A stretch of 64,000 nt of DNA, taken from JBAVOR01 sp049692255. GTDB taxonomy: Bacteria; Babelota; Babeliae; Babelales; JACPOV01. The stretch is from assembly GCA_049692255.1 (NCBI GenBank), contig JBAVOR010000022.1:1-64000 (forward strand). The letters are read 5' to 3'. The translations under genes and the position numbers were made by a program. Under the pieces are notes generated by a model that worked only from the letters and a program-made list of their open reading frames with translations, ran no database searches and was not told where the DNA came from. How positions within the stretch are numbered: position 1 is the first letter of the stretch; every line of letters starts with the position of its first letter. Shown piece after piece: positions 25,126 through 33,721 of this stretch.

Positions 25126-27348
25126 CTATACGCACTGCGCTAATGTTCTTTGCGCCAATGCCAGCAGCTCTTCCGGATACGTTTTATTTTGCACAAACTG
25201 TTGCAAACGAGTGCGTGCTTGCTGCGTGTGTTGCAATTCGAGCAAACAGAGAATTTCATGAAATTCAAGTTCAGGCGTGCTCAAGTTGAGCGCACGCGCT
25301 TTTTGGCAAGCTGCATAACTTTTTGCAATATCATCTATGTGGAAATAACATTCCGCCAACGCATGCCAATTGGCTGCATTGTTTGCATCTTTTTTAAGCA
25401 ACTGTTGATACATGTGTAATGCTTCTTTGTATTGCTGATGCACAAAAAATAGTTTAGCTAATTTGGTAGCATAGATCGTCGAATCTGGTCGTGTTGCTAA
25501 CAAATGTGCATATGCCTCAATCGCATCAGCGTATGCACCAAATCGATATGCCATATCACCATATAATTTATAGCCCTGCTCATCGTCAGCATCTGCTTGT
25601 GTGCATGCTTTTTTAAAGCACGCAACCGCATGTTTCCCATCATTCAGCTCAGCATATAATTTTCCTAAATTAAACAACGCTTTACCATAGTGTGGATTGA
25701 GCTCTAACGCTGTAGCTAGAAGCCGTTTGGCTTCATCGTAGTTTTTCTCTTGCATATAATAGGTTGCTAAATTATTATACGCTTCATGGCAATAGGGGTT
25801 TAAATCAATTGCTTTGCGTAATATGCGCATTGCACGCGGCACCTGATGGAGTGCAGCAAAACATACTGCTAAATTGAGTCGTGCATCTGCATAGTACGGG
25901 TCCATGCGAATCGCTTTTTTATATAAAGGAATCGCTTCTTGCATATTGCCTTGCTGTGCGTACGCATACCCTAAATTATTATATGCGCGTGCTTTGTGCG
26001 GAGCATTCTGAATGATATTCATCCAGAACTCTTGTGGCGTTCGCCACACAGTATTACGCCAATAGGTAAGCAGGCCCCCTCCAATACATATCCAGAGCAA
26101 GCAACACAGATATATCTGGTGCTGCGCGCGTTTGGTAATTTTTTTATATACAGCAGGAATGCCCTGATATACAGCGTAGACCAGGGCATTTGCAAGGAGG
26201 AATAAGATTCCTAATGAAGCGGCATATGTTTTATAATCTGCCAATAACTCAGAAGAGGGAACAATAGTTGAGCGGGGCGCAATACAAATAGCAAACCATA
26301 GCGCAGCAAATGCTGTTGATGACGTCTTGTCTACACGCAATAGGCGCACAACAAGGAGTGCCATCAGCAGTAAAATAACCAAGGGAACTATACAATCGGA
26401 TGACCACAAGGAAGGAACGATTTTCCAATCATATTCAACACTCATGTTGAATGGCCATATAAATATCCACAGGTAATGTAAAATAACTTTAAATTGTGAA
26501 ATGAAGAAGGGAATTGGCAAGATATCTTGCGCAGGATCTTGCGTAAGCACATTACCCATATTATTTGGTATGGCGATCTTTAATCCTATCAACTCAAGGA
26601 AAAAAGATGGTTTTAGAAAATAAAGATAAAAGCCAACAATAAAACTAAAATACAGTGCATGAAACCACCAGCGACTTTTGCACGAAGCCCAATTGCCATG
26701 CGCAATAAAAAACCAATCAACCAGCATCAACAGCAATGGGGTAACAATAACAATTTCTTTTGTGCCACACGCGAAAAAAGAGACTATAAACAACAACGCA
26801 AGCAACACTGTACGGGCCCAAGCATGCGTGACGCGCCAAGCAGCAATAAATAATAACACGAGTGTGAACATACAGACGGCAGCCAACCCTTCCATACGCC
26901 CTTGAATAACGTAGGAGATAGTTTGCGTTTGCACTGGGTGTAATAAAAAAAGGGCACTCGTAAGAGTTGCAATACTCAAGCGGTGTTGTTGCGCGAATGA
27001 ACGTTTTTGTGCTGGCTGTAGTGCAAGATAGAGCAAGAAAAAGAGCACGATGCCAGCAACCACATGAAATGCTACGTTAAACGCACGATAATAAAAAGGA
27101 TCAAAATAACCCATGCGATAGTTAATCGCGTTAATCCAAAAAGGTACCCAACGTGCGGTGCTGCACCACGCTTGGCTCAAGGTAAGGGTACGAATGATAT
27201 ACAGCTTGCGAATATTGAACATATCATCGAATTGAAACGGATACTGGAGTGAGGGGTAATAGACGAATGCAGCAACACACGCAAGAGCAAGCGGAATCGC
27301 GCAAAGAAGAAGTGGTATATAATAGGGGGTAGATTTAGTGTGCTGCAT
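25126..27348 (-). CDS. TMTC-like membrane glycosyltransferase with TPR tail
   Basis: A 740-residue membrane protein with about ten hydrophobic segments in residues 1-430 and a TPR array from about 450 to 700. The N-terminal part looks like the GT-C fold of TMTC and related bacterial proteins: the first lumenal loop has SLQYPFQFDDMFNI with an acidic DD pair, and a later loop has HPVQTQTISYVIQGRMEGLA, matching the HPVHTEAV-type signature. The TPR repeats are clear: NNLGYAYAQQGNMQEAI, NLAVCFAALHQVPRAMRIL, NNLATYYMQEKNYDEA, NLGKLYAELNDGKHAV. In animals, TMTC proteins transfer mannose from dolichyl phosphate to Ser/Thr. A similar role with polyprenyl-P-mannose is inference, supported by the Dpm1-like gene at 13952. 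GAGGAG precedes the ATG. Confidence 0.75.
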   Translation of the reverse strand: MQHTKSTPYYIPLLLCAIPLALACVAAFVYYPSLQYPFQFDDMFNIRKLYIIRTLTLSQAWCSTARWVPFWINAINYRMGYFDPFYYRAFNVAFHVVAGIVLFFLLYLALQPAQKRSFAQQHRLSIATLTSALFLLHPVQTQTISYVIQGRMEGLAAVCMFTLVLLFIAAWRVTHAWARTVLLALLFIVSFFACGTKEIVIVTPLLLMLVDWFFIAHGNWASCKSRWWFHALYFSFIVGFYLYFLKPSFFLELIGLKIAIPNNMGNVLTQDPAQDILPIPFFISQFKVILHYLWIFIWPFNMSVEYDWKIVPSLWSSDCIVPLVILLLMALLVVRLLRVDKTSSTAFAALWFAICIAPRSTIVPSSELLADYKTYAASLGILFLLANALVYAVYQGIPAVYKKITKRAQHQIYLCCLLWICIGGGLLTYWRNTVWRTPQEFWMNIIQNAPHKARAYNNLGYAYAQQGNMQEAIPLYKKAIRMDPYYADARLNLAVCFAALHQVPRAMRILRKAIDLNPYCHEAYNNLATYYMQEKNYDEAKRLLATALELNPHYGKALFNLGKLYAELNDGKHAVACFKKACTQADADDEQGYKLYGDMAYRFGAYADAIEAYAHLLATRPDSTIYATKLAKLFFVHQQYKEALHMYQQLLKKDANNAANWHALAECYFHIDDIAKSYAACQKARALNLSTPELEFHEILCLLELQHTQQARTRLQQFVQNKTYPEELLALAQRTLAQCV

Positions 27349-27504
27349 CAGAACTCCTCTTTTTTGTCCTGGTCAAACGTAATGCACTATGCACAGTCAT
27401 TTGCGTTCTAGTGTACGAACTTTTTCCCCCTTGTACAAGCGGCTTGCCCAGATGCTATTTTTGCTTTAACATGAGTGCTATAACCATTTTACCATTGATA
27501 ACCC

Positions 27505-28203
27505 ATGAATATTCAATTCATCTACGACCTTATCTCGTACATGGCACTTGCTATTGCCTACATCATAAGCACTACGCTCGCTGGTTATTTTCAAGCGTAT
27601 GTTGCTAAAAAATTAGGCGACCCTGCGCCTGAGCAACTCGGTTTTTTATCGCTTAATCCCGCTGCGCATATCGATCCAATTGGCGCCCTATGCCTTTTTA
27701 TGATCGGCATTGGGTGGGGTAAATTTATGCCAATAAATAGCATATTACTGTATAACGCATGGCACTTAACTGCATTTCTTTTAAGCAGTTCACTTATGTA
27801 TCTGCTCATTGGGCTAATAGCCCTCCTTATGTTATTGTTATTGTGCGGAAGCACCGTTGTTCAGCTCGTTGCAGTTATGGTCAGTGTTGACTTTACGTCA
27901 TTGGCTGCATTCACTAAAAACTATCCAAATAGTTCATCATTAACATTAACCGTGGCATTCATTCTATTTATGTTTGTGTATGTGGGGGTGGTCTTTGCAG
28001 CACTCACCATCATCGCCAATGGTTTGCGTGGTACAGTAGCATATTTAATACACCGTTCAGGAATGTATATCAACGAAGTGGCACTCTTTTTAATTTCTGC
28101 AATAGTAATGATTCTGTTAGCGCGGCCGCTGCGCATTATGTTTATGGCATTTATTACCTGTATTGCACAACTGCTTGCTCCCTTACTAGGAACGTACGTA
28201 TGA
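27505..28203 (+). CDS. Site-2-protease-like (M50) membrane protein lacking HExxH
   Basis: A 232-residue multi-spanning protein homologous to the short bacterial site-2-protease group (YwhC-like). The diagnostic blocks are present: AYVAKKLGDPAPEQLGFLSL, then NPAAHIDPIGAL (residues 51-60) and IGWGKFMPIN. But where active members have HEFAHA just before AYVA, this protein has AGYFQA (residues 26-31). Both zinc-binding His and the catalytic Glu are therefore absent, while the rest of the fold is kept. It is probably a non-proteolytic relative, perhaps a binding or regulatory protein. It overlaps tyrS by four bases (ATGA), so the two are co-translated. A TATAAC with an upstream TG may serve as promoter just before the gene. 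Confidence 0.8.
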   Translation: MNIQFIYDLISYMALAIAYIISTTLAGYFQAYVAKKLGDPAPEQLGFLSLNPAAHIDPIGALCLFMIGIGWGKFMPINSILLYNAWHLTAFLLSSSLMYLLIGLIALLMLLLLCGSTVVQLVAVMVSVDFTSLAAFTKNYPNSSSLTLTVAFILFMFVYVGVVFAALTIIANGLRGTVAYLIHRSGMYINEVALFLISAIVMILLARPLRIMFMAFITCIAQLLAPLLGTYV

Positions 28204-29402
28204 AAACATTAGCGTTATCAGAACAACTCACTATGCTTATTGCGGGAACCGCACAAGTATTACCCGAAGAAGCATTAGCAAAAAAGTTAGCAAAGGGGCA
28301 ACCGCTCATTATTAAATTAGGCGCAGACCCTACTGCTCCTGACTTGCATTTGGGACATGCGGTAGTATTACTTAAAATGCGTCAATTTCAAGAGCTTGGG
28401 CACCAGGTCGTCTTTTTGATTGGTGATTTTACTGCACGCATTGGTGATCCAACGGGTAAATCGAAAACCCGTCCACCATTAAGCCAAGAAGCGATCGAAA
28501 AAAATACTAAAACTTATTTTGAACAAGTACTGCGCATTCTTCACCCTGATCGCTTAACTATCCGCTACAATGCGGAATGGTTCGATGCATTCTCGAGTAA
28601 AGATTTTTTAAAACTCTGCGCACAAACAACGCTTGCGCGACTAACGGAACGTGAAGATTTTGCTAATCGCATTGCCGCTCATGAATCGATTGGGTTTCAT
28701 GAGCTTCTGTATCCTCTGTTGCAGGCGTATGACTCTGTTGCATTGCGTGCCGATGTTGAATTGGGGGGAACCGATCAAACATTTAATCTCCTGATGGGAC
28801 GCTACATTCAAGAACAGTATGGCCAAGAAGCGCAAGTAATTATGACCGTGCCTATCTTAGAAGGTCTTGATGGTGTGCAGAAAATGTCAAAATCATTGGG
28901 CAACTACATTGGCATTAATGAGCCCGCAGATCAAGCGTATGGTAAATTGATGTCGCTCAGCGATACGCTTATGTGGCGTTATATGCACTTGCTCCTTGAC
29001 ATGCCATTGCATCTTATTGATGAAAAAAAAGAGGCTGTCGAACAGGGCACTCTTCATCCGATGACCATTAAAAAACAGATGGCACATGGCATAGTTGCAC
29101 GCTTTTGGTCGATCGAACAAGCAGATAATGCTCAAAAAACATTTGAAAATCTATTTCAAAAAAAAGAGTATGACCAATCTGCGCAGCAGTTATCATTACA
29201 TGCATATACATTCCCTATTAAGCTCACCGAACTTCTTAAAACAATGGGCGCGGTAGCCTCTGCCAATGAAGCGCGTCGTTTAATAGAAGAGGGCGCTGTG
29301 CGTATTAATGATGAGCGTATTACCGATATTCATGCTACCATTGCAAAGCCAGAAACGATGATTATTAAGGTGGGCAAGCATCGTATTTATAAATTGAGTT
29401 AA
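28200..29402 (+). CDS. tyrS: Tyrosyl-tRNA synthetase
   Basis: Charges tRNA-Tyr. This 400-residue class I synthetase has the HIGH motif as HLGH in GADPTAPDLHLGHAVVL, followed by FLIGDFTARIGDPTGKS, the tyrosine-pocket region ELGGTDQTFNLLMGR and KMSKS in GVQKMSKSLGN. The last 65 residues form the S4 RNA-binding domain (AVASANEARRLIEEGAVRIND). It belongs to the TyrZ-like branch with the longer N-terminal signature. The start overlaps the preceding gene by four bases. Its stop region overlaps the convergent alr gene by four bases. Confidence 0.95.
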   Translation: MKTLALSEQLTMLIAGTAQVLPEEALAKKLAKGQPLIIKLGADPTAPDLHLGHAVVLLKMRQFQELGHQVVFLIGDFTARIGDPTGKSKTRPPLSQEAIEKNTKTYFEQVLRILHPDRLTIRYNAEWFDAFSSKDFLKLCAQTTLARLTEREDFANRIAAHESIGFHELLYPLLQAYDSVALRADVELGGTDQTFNLLMGRYIQEQYGQEAQVIMTVPILEGLDGVQKMSKSLGNYIGINEPADQAYGKLMSLSDTLMWRYMHLLLDMPLHLIDEKKEAVEQGTLHPMTIKKQMAHGIVARFWSIEQADNAQKTFENLFQKKEYDQSAQQLSLHAYTFPIKLTELLKTMGAVASANEARRLIEEGAVRINDERITDIHATIAKPETMIIKVGKHRIYKLS

Positions 29403-30526
29403 TCAACCATTACGCGTGGCAATGATGCGCGAATGCCCGTCAATATCTCATACGGTATCGTATTGCACATCTGCGCAAGTGTACTGACATGAATAGGCTG
29501 CTGAGCGCCAATTAAAGTAACTACGGTTCCTTCTCCTGCCTCAACAACATCAGTGATATCAATAGTAGTCAGATTCATGGAAATACGGCCAATAACGGGT
29601 GCATAGCGTGAGCCGGTGAGCACTTGTGCACAGTTCGACAAATGTCTGTTGTATCCATCAGCATATCCTACCGGCAACAGCCCAATGCGCGTTGGACGTT
29701 GGGCACTATATACTTGATTATAACCAACCGCATCACCCGCTGCTATCCATTTAGTTTGTATAATGGTTGTTTTGAATGATAAGAGTGGCACTAAAGTAAA
29801 ACGTGCAACTGATTGTGCACATGCCATTTCAATCGCACGTGATGGCCATATGCCATACACTGCAATACCAGGGCGAATAAGATTGCTTCGTTCATTGCCT
29901 TGCATGAAGAGCACGCCACTATTAGCGTAATGCAGTTGATCGAAATAAATATTTTGTTGAGCTAATGCTGCGATAGTATGATTAAATTGCTGTATTTGTT
30001 GTAAACACAGCGCACTATCTTCTGGATCACTTAAATGCGTATACGCCCCTTGCCAATGCAATGAAGGGCTCTTGCGTATCCACTGCGTAAGCATATGTGT
30101 AATAGTATCAGGCACAATTCCTGCACGGTGCAACCCGACGTCTATCTTTACATGCACTGTCGCACGTACACGCAACTGTTGCGCAATCTGTTCAATATGG
30201 CGAACTAATAATTCACTGTGCACCGTAAGCGTAATATTGTGATGCACTGCTTGTGCAATATCTGCATCAATAATGTTGAGTACTACTATTGGTTTGGTGA
30301 TGCCACGTACACGTAAAAAAACTGCTTCAGATAAAGCAACAACACACATACCATAAACGGCAGTATGGGCTTGGCACAATTGCGCAATTTCTAATAAACC
30401 ATGCCCATACGCATTCGATTTAATCACGGGCATCATAAAGGCCTGTGGCGTTGCATGCGCTTGCAATGCGCGCATATTCCGATCAAATGCTGATTTACAG
30501 ATCTCTATAAAAGTTATGGGGTTCAT
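29399..30526 (-). CDS. alr: Alanine racemase
   Basis: Interconverts L- and D-alanine with PLP, supplying D-Ala for peptidoglycan. The 375-residue fold-type III enzyme has the PLP lysine in MPVIKSNAYGHG near residue 35, the first-barrel HLSDPED segment, and the catalytic Tyr in GDAVGYNQVYSA of the C-terminal domain. PVGYADGYNR and GRISMNLTTIDIT are also typical. Its presence indicates that the cell still makes a peptidoglycan precursor. The start at 30526 has only a weak ribosome-binding site. The gene is alone on the minus strand and overlaps the end of tyrS. Confidence 0.93.
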   Translation of the reverse strand: MNPITFIEICKSAFDRNMRALQAHATPQAFMMPVIKSNAYGHGLLEIAQLCQAHTAVYGMCVVALSEAVFLRVRGITKPIVVLNIIDADIAQAVHHNITLTVHSELLVRHIEQIAQQLRVRATVHVKIDVGLHRAGIVPDTITHMLTQWIRKSPSLHWQGAYTHLSDPEDSALCLQQIQQFNHTIAALAQQNIYFDQLHYANSGVLFMQGNERSNLIRPGIAVYGIWPSRAIEMACAQSVARFTLVPLLSFKTTIIQTKWIAAGDAVGYNQVYSAQRPTRIGLLPVGYADGYNRHLSNCAQVLTGSRYAPVIGRISMNLTTIDITDVVEAGEGTVVTLIGAQQPIHVSTLAQMCNTIPYEILTGIRASLPRVMVD

Positions 30527-30638
30527 AAATGCTGTTACGCTATTGAATATACTGTATTTTACTTGTCAGATACGAGAAAAACGGCTACTGTACACTTTAA
30601 TTATCGTGCTTCATCTTTAGTATAGCAGGTACAGTTTT

Positions 30639-30947
30639 ATGAACTACAAATTTTTTATTGCAACGTCATTGTTTTTAAATATGATCACTAATGGCCTATG
30701 CGCGATGAAAAAGAGCAACAACCCTGGCCTTATTCCTGCGCAAGTAGTGGTAGGGGCTCGCTCTTCAGCCTATTGCCATGTTTTCGAACACATAGATATA
30801 AAACAAATAGACCTATTAAATCCTATCACACAGAATCCATATACAGTTCTTCGAGCAGCAACGCCGTGTATAAATCCGGAGCTATACTACAACCTCGAGT
30901 ATTATAAAAAAGAGAGCTCGAATGAAAGCGAAGACGATAGCGAATAA
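30639..30947 (+). CDS. Hypothetical small secreted protein, 102 aa
   Basis: Not recognised. The protein begins with a signal-peptide-like segment (KFFIATSLFLNMITNGLCA) and continues with a short polar region containing GLIPAQVVVGARSS, a central NPITQNPYTVLRAATP segment, and an acidic Ser/Glu-rich C-terminus. It ends six bases before the convergent smpB gene. The ribosome-binding site (AGCAGG) is modest. Its size and lack of a recognisable domain leave some doubt, but the signal peptide and the divergent position from alr support a real gene. Confidence 0.45.
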   Translation: MNYKFFIATSLFLNMITNGLCAMKKSNNPGLIPAQVVVGARSSAYCHVFEHIDIKQIDLLNPITQNPYTVLRAATPCINPELYYNLEYYKKESSNESEDDSE

Positions 30948-30953
30948 CGTTTT

Positions 30954-31409
30954 TTATGAATCGTACCGCTTAAGCTCGCGAGCCGTTTCACGTTTAATAT
31001 CACGTTCACGCAACGCACTTCTTTTGTCTGCAGCATTTTTATGTTTGGCAATGCCAATCTCTACTTTAATTAAACTGCGTTCGGTGAAGTAGACTTTGAG
31101 GGGGATGAGCGTTACCCCACGACGTGAAATGTCTCCAATTAACGAGTTCAGCTCCCGCTTATGCAACAGTAATTTGCGGCTGCGTGTTGCTTGGTCGTCA
31201 CGTTTTTCATACGCTTTATCATAGGGCGTGATGTTGCAATTGATTAACATCAGCTCCCCTTGATGAAACGTAGCATAAGCTCCAAGTAATGAGATATGAC
31301 CTGCGCGAATCGCTTTTACTTCATCGCCGGTCAATACAATCCCTGCCTCTAGACGCTCTAAGATTTCATAATCAAAAAGGGCTTTTTTATTTTGCGCTAC
31401 TATTTTCAT
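30954..31409 (-). CDS. smpB: SsrA-binding protein SmpB
   Basis: Binds tmRNA and delivers it to stalled ribosomes for trans-translation. The 151-residue protein is normal in length. It starts KIVAQNKKALFDYEILERLEAG, continues with VLTGDEVKAIRAG and INCNITPYDKA, has LLLHKRELNSLIG, and ends in the basic tail expected to enter the mRNA channel (KRSALRERDIKRETARELKR). An AGGAGG site precedes the ATG, which overlaps the stop of the DUF2062 gene as ATGA. The tmRNA gene itself is not in this window. Confidence 0.94.
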   Translation of the reverse strand: MKIVAQNKKALFDYEILERLEAGIVLTGDEVKAIRAGHISLLGAYATFHQGELMLINCNITPYDKAYEKRDDQATRSRKLLLHKRELNSLIGDISRRGVTLIPLKVYFTERSLIKVEIGIAKHKNAADKRSALRERDIKRETARELKRYDS

Positions 31410-31888
31410 ATTCCTCCTTTTTGTTTATTTCTTTCGTGTATTAAACGACGAACAGAGAGCCAGACAATGGGATACATAAGCATGCTAATAATAATACCTA
31501 ACAGATTGCCCCCTACAAAAAAGGGCCAGAAACAGGGCTGCGTCACCCCTAAGTTCGTAGCGCACCATAATTCCGCATTGCTCAGCCACGCAGGAGTCCA
31601 AAAAGCCATATCGGTACGCAAGAAAGAATGCATAACCCAACGACCAAAAAAATAATCTGCGCTATAAATAGGAATTGCAGTCCACGGGTTGTTAACCAAA
31701 TATGACATTGCAAGTGTTATCATAGTATTTAACCGTAAAAGCCATGCACTGATAAACACTAAAATGGTATGAAACCCAATAAAAGGAGAAAACGCGATAT
31801 AGTTACCCACACAGACCGACAATGCTACTTTGTACGGGGAGGGTTCTGCATGCACCCATTGTTTTATGGTATCAGTAAAAGAAGCCAT
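31406..31888 (-). CDS. DUF2062 membrane protein
   Basis: A 160-residue integral membrane protein of the DUF2062 family. The family pattern is easy to see: SPYKVALSVCVGNYIAFSPF, GFHTILVFISAWLLRLN, and SYLVNNPWTAIPIY. Two or three further hydrophobic segments follow, the last being LLGIIISMLMYPIVWL, and the C-terminus is basic. Members are small inner-membrane proteins without an assigned activity. It is translationally coupled to smpB by a four-base overlap, which may simply reflect compact packing. The start at 31888 has a poor ribosome-binding site. Confidence 0.82.
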   Translation of the reverse strand: MASFTDTIKQWVHAEPSPYKVALSVCVGNYIAFSPFIGFHTILVFISAWLLRLNTMITLAMSYLVNNPWTAIPIYSADYFFGRWVMHSFLRTDMAFWTPAWLSNAELWCATNLGVTQPCFWPFFVGGNLLGIIISMLMYPIVWLSVRRLIHERNKQKGGI

Positions 31889-31914
31889 CTTATTTTCTTA
31901 TCAATTGGAAGGTT

Positions 31915-31942
31915 TTTGCACTGTTTCTCTGAACAGTATAAA
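31915..31942 (+). promoter_or_regulatory. Promoter for the gene at 31985
   Basis: TTTGCA (31915-31920) and TATAAA (31937-31942) are separated by 16 bases. The start codon lies about 43 bases downstream. It probably also serves tsaD and the genes behind it. Confidence 0.45.
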
Positions 31943-31984
31943 CTAATTCTTTGAAATGCGCATTTATTTATATAAAGGTGATAT

Positions 31985-32689
31985 ATGGTGAATATTCTTT
32001 TTTTTCGTTTATTGTTACTGATATATGTGCTTGGTACGCAGATACCAATGTATCCCATTTTCCGCAACTCGGTGCTACTCGGTTCATTACAGTTGCAACA
32101 ACAGGTTGCCGAGCCGATTCGTATTACCGTGTCATATAAGGGAATGGTGACGCAAGCAAAAACAGAACTGGATGAAAATACGGGTCGTGCCTGTTTCGAA
32201 TTTAATGAAACTGATGATGGCACAGAACTGTATCTTTTATTCACTGAGCGCATTGTGATGCCCACAAAAGATATGGCTCATCAAACAACTCATCCTCTGT
32301 GCCCTTACCGTTTATTTCGTATGACAAAAGAAGAACAGTACGATCGAGTAGAGGGGAAAATACGATATCGTTGGCATATTGCAGAACTGAATAATGAGGC
32401 GCTCAAAAGAAAAATTCCCGACAACACGCTTATTATTTGGCTTCCGAGTACCCTTTTGGAAAAAGTAGAACCAGGAGCCGCATGGCACCTGGCAACCAAT
32501 ATTGTGTATCTTCCTTCGATCCACATAAAAAAAATAAACAAAAAAGAGCTCATAGAATATGCTAAACAATCTGAGTTTTATAAATGGGATATTATGCCCT
32601 ACCATGAAGAGCCAGACAAAACACTTATTTTATGCAGCAATCAGCATCTCCTTTCGGTACCAGCAACTGCTACGTTTCTACGGGTATAG
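31985..32689 (+). CDS. Hypothetical exported protein, 234 aa
   Basis: No family was recognised. The first 20 residues (LFFRLLLLIYVLGTQIPMY) look like a signal peptide or a membrane anchor. The mature part has a beta-rich start (PIRITVSYKGMVTQAKTELD, GRACFEFNETDDGTELYLLF) that resembles an Ig-like or jelly-roll fold. This is followed by a section with LIIWLPSTLLEKVEP, which could be a dimer surface, and a mixed C-terminal region. The gene precedes tsaD by nine bases in the same direction and is likely co-transcribed with it. A role in tRNA modification is not implied. Confidence 0.55.
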   Translation: MVNILFFRLLLLIYVLGTQIPMYPIFRNSVLLGSLQLQQQVAEPIRITVSYKGMVTQAKTELDENTGRACFEFNETDDGTELYLLFTERIVMPTKDMAHQTTHPLCPYRLFRMTKEEQYDRVEGKIRYRWHIAELNNEALKRKIPDNTLIIWLPSTLLEKVEPGAAWHLATNIVYLPSIHIKKINKKELIEYAKQSEFYKWDIMPYHEEPDKTLILCSNQHLLSVPATATFLRV

Positions 32690-32698
32690 TAAACTGTT

Positions 32699-33721
32699 AT
32701 GAGTATTATTTTAGCATTTGAAACATCATGTGATGAAACTGCCGTAGCCGTGTATGACACCCAAAAAGGGGTGCTCGCTAATCCTTGCTTTTCACAAATT
32801 GCATTACATGCCCACTTTGGTGGAGTAATTCCGGAAATTGCTTCCCGCAGTCATGTTGAAAAAATTGGCGTCGTGTTACAAGAAGCACTCACTGCCGCTG
32901 ATACAACCTTAGAAATGGTGGACGCTATAGCAGTCACTACCCATCCTGGCTTACCGAGCGCATTGTTAGTTGGTACCTGTTATGCAAAGGCTATTGCTTG
33001 GGCGCTGCATAAACCAATTATTGGGGTTAACCACTTAGAAGGGCATATCTTTTCTGCATTTTTAGAGCAGAACGTGCCATTCCCCCACCTGTGCCTTACC
33101 GCATCCGGCGGTCACACTGCACTCTATTTAGTAACCGATTTTGGCAGGTATGAACTGGTCGCACATACCGTAGACGATGCAGCAGGTGAAGCGTTTGATA
33201 AAGTATCTCAAATGATAGGTCTGGGATATCCCGGCGGTCCCATCATTGAACAATATGCAGCAGAAGCGCATTTTGTTGATTTTTTTCAGTACCCCCGTGC
33301 CAGCATACACGATATCAACTTTAGTTTTTCAGGGCTCAAAACAGCGGTACTGTACGACGCAGTAAAAAGAAACCTGTATAATCTCGAAACAAAAAAAAGA
33401 ACCGATCTGCTCGACAAGGCTATGCAACAAAAAATAGCCAGCTCGTTGTTGGTATGCATGAGAGATATCTTTATGCGCAAGTTGGCCGACGCCTGTGCTC
33501 GTTATCCCTCAATTCAAGCGATCACGTTTGTCGGAGGGGTGGCAAGTAACACCTATCTTAAACAAGCGATCGCCGCATTTGCTGCTACCCGTAAACTTGC
33601 TTTTTATTCACCAAGTCGTCAATTTTGTACCGACAATGCAAGCATGATAGCTTTTGTAGGGGCCTATAAGGCGCGTAGACAGGAATTTGATCAGTATGAT
33701 CTGGACATTCGGTACCTCTAA
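32699..33721 (+). CDS. tsaD: tRNA N6-adenosine threonylcarbamoyltransferase TsaD
   Basis: Transfers the threonylcarbamoyl group to A37 of tRNAs reading ANN codons, together with TsaB, TsaC and TsaE. The 340-residue ASKHA-fold protein begins ILAFETSCDETAVAVYD, has the metal-binding HLEGH at residues 112-116, ASGGHT, SFSGLKTAV, and the C-terminal FVGGVASNTYL and CTDNASMIAF. Everything required is present and the length is normal. The ribosome-binding site is weak. Its end overlaps the ComEC-like reading frame by 26 bases. Confidence 0.95.
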   Translation: MSIILAFETSCDETAVAVYDTQKGVLANPCFSQIALHAHFGGVIPEIASRSHVEKIGVVLQEALTAADTTLEMVDAIAVTTHPGLPSALLVGTCYAKAIAWALHKPIIGVNHLEGHIFSAFLEQNVPFPHLCLTASGGHTALYLVTDFGRYELVAHTVDDAAGEAFDKVSQMIGLGYPGGPIIEQYAAEAHFVDFFQYPRASIHDINFSFSGLKTAVLYDAVKRNLYNLETKKRTDLLDKAMQQKIASSLLVCMRDIFMRKLADACARYPSIQAITFVGGVASNTYLKQAIAAFAATRKLAFYSPSRQFCTDNASMIAFVGAYKARRQEFDQYDLDIRYL

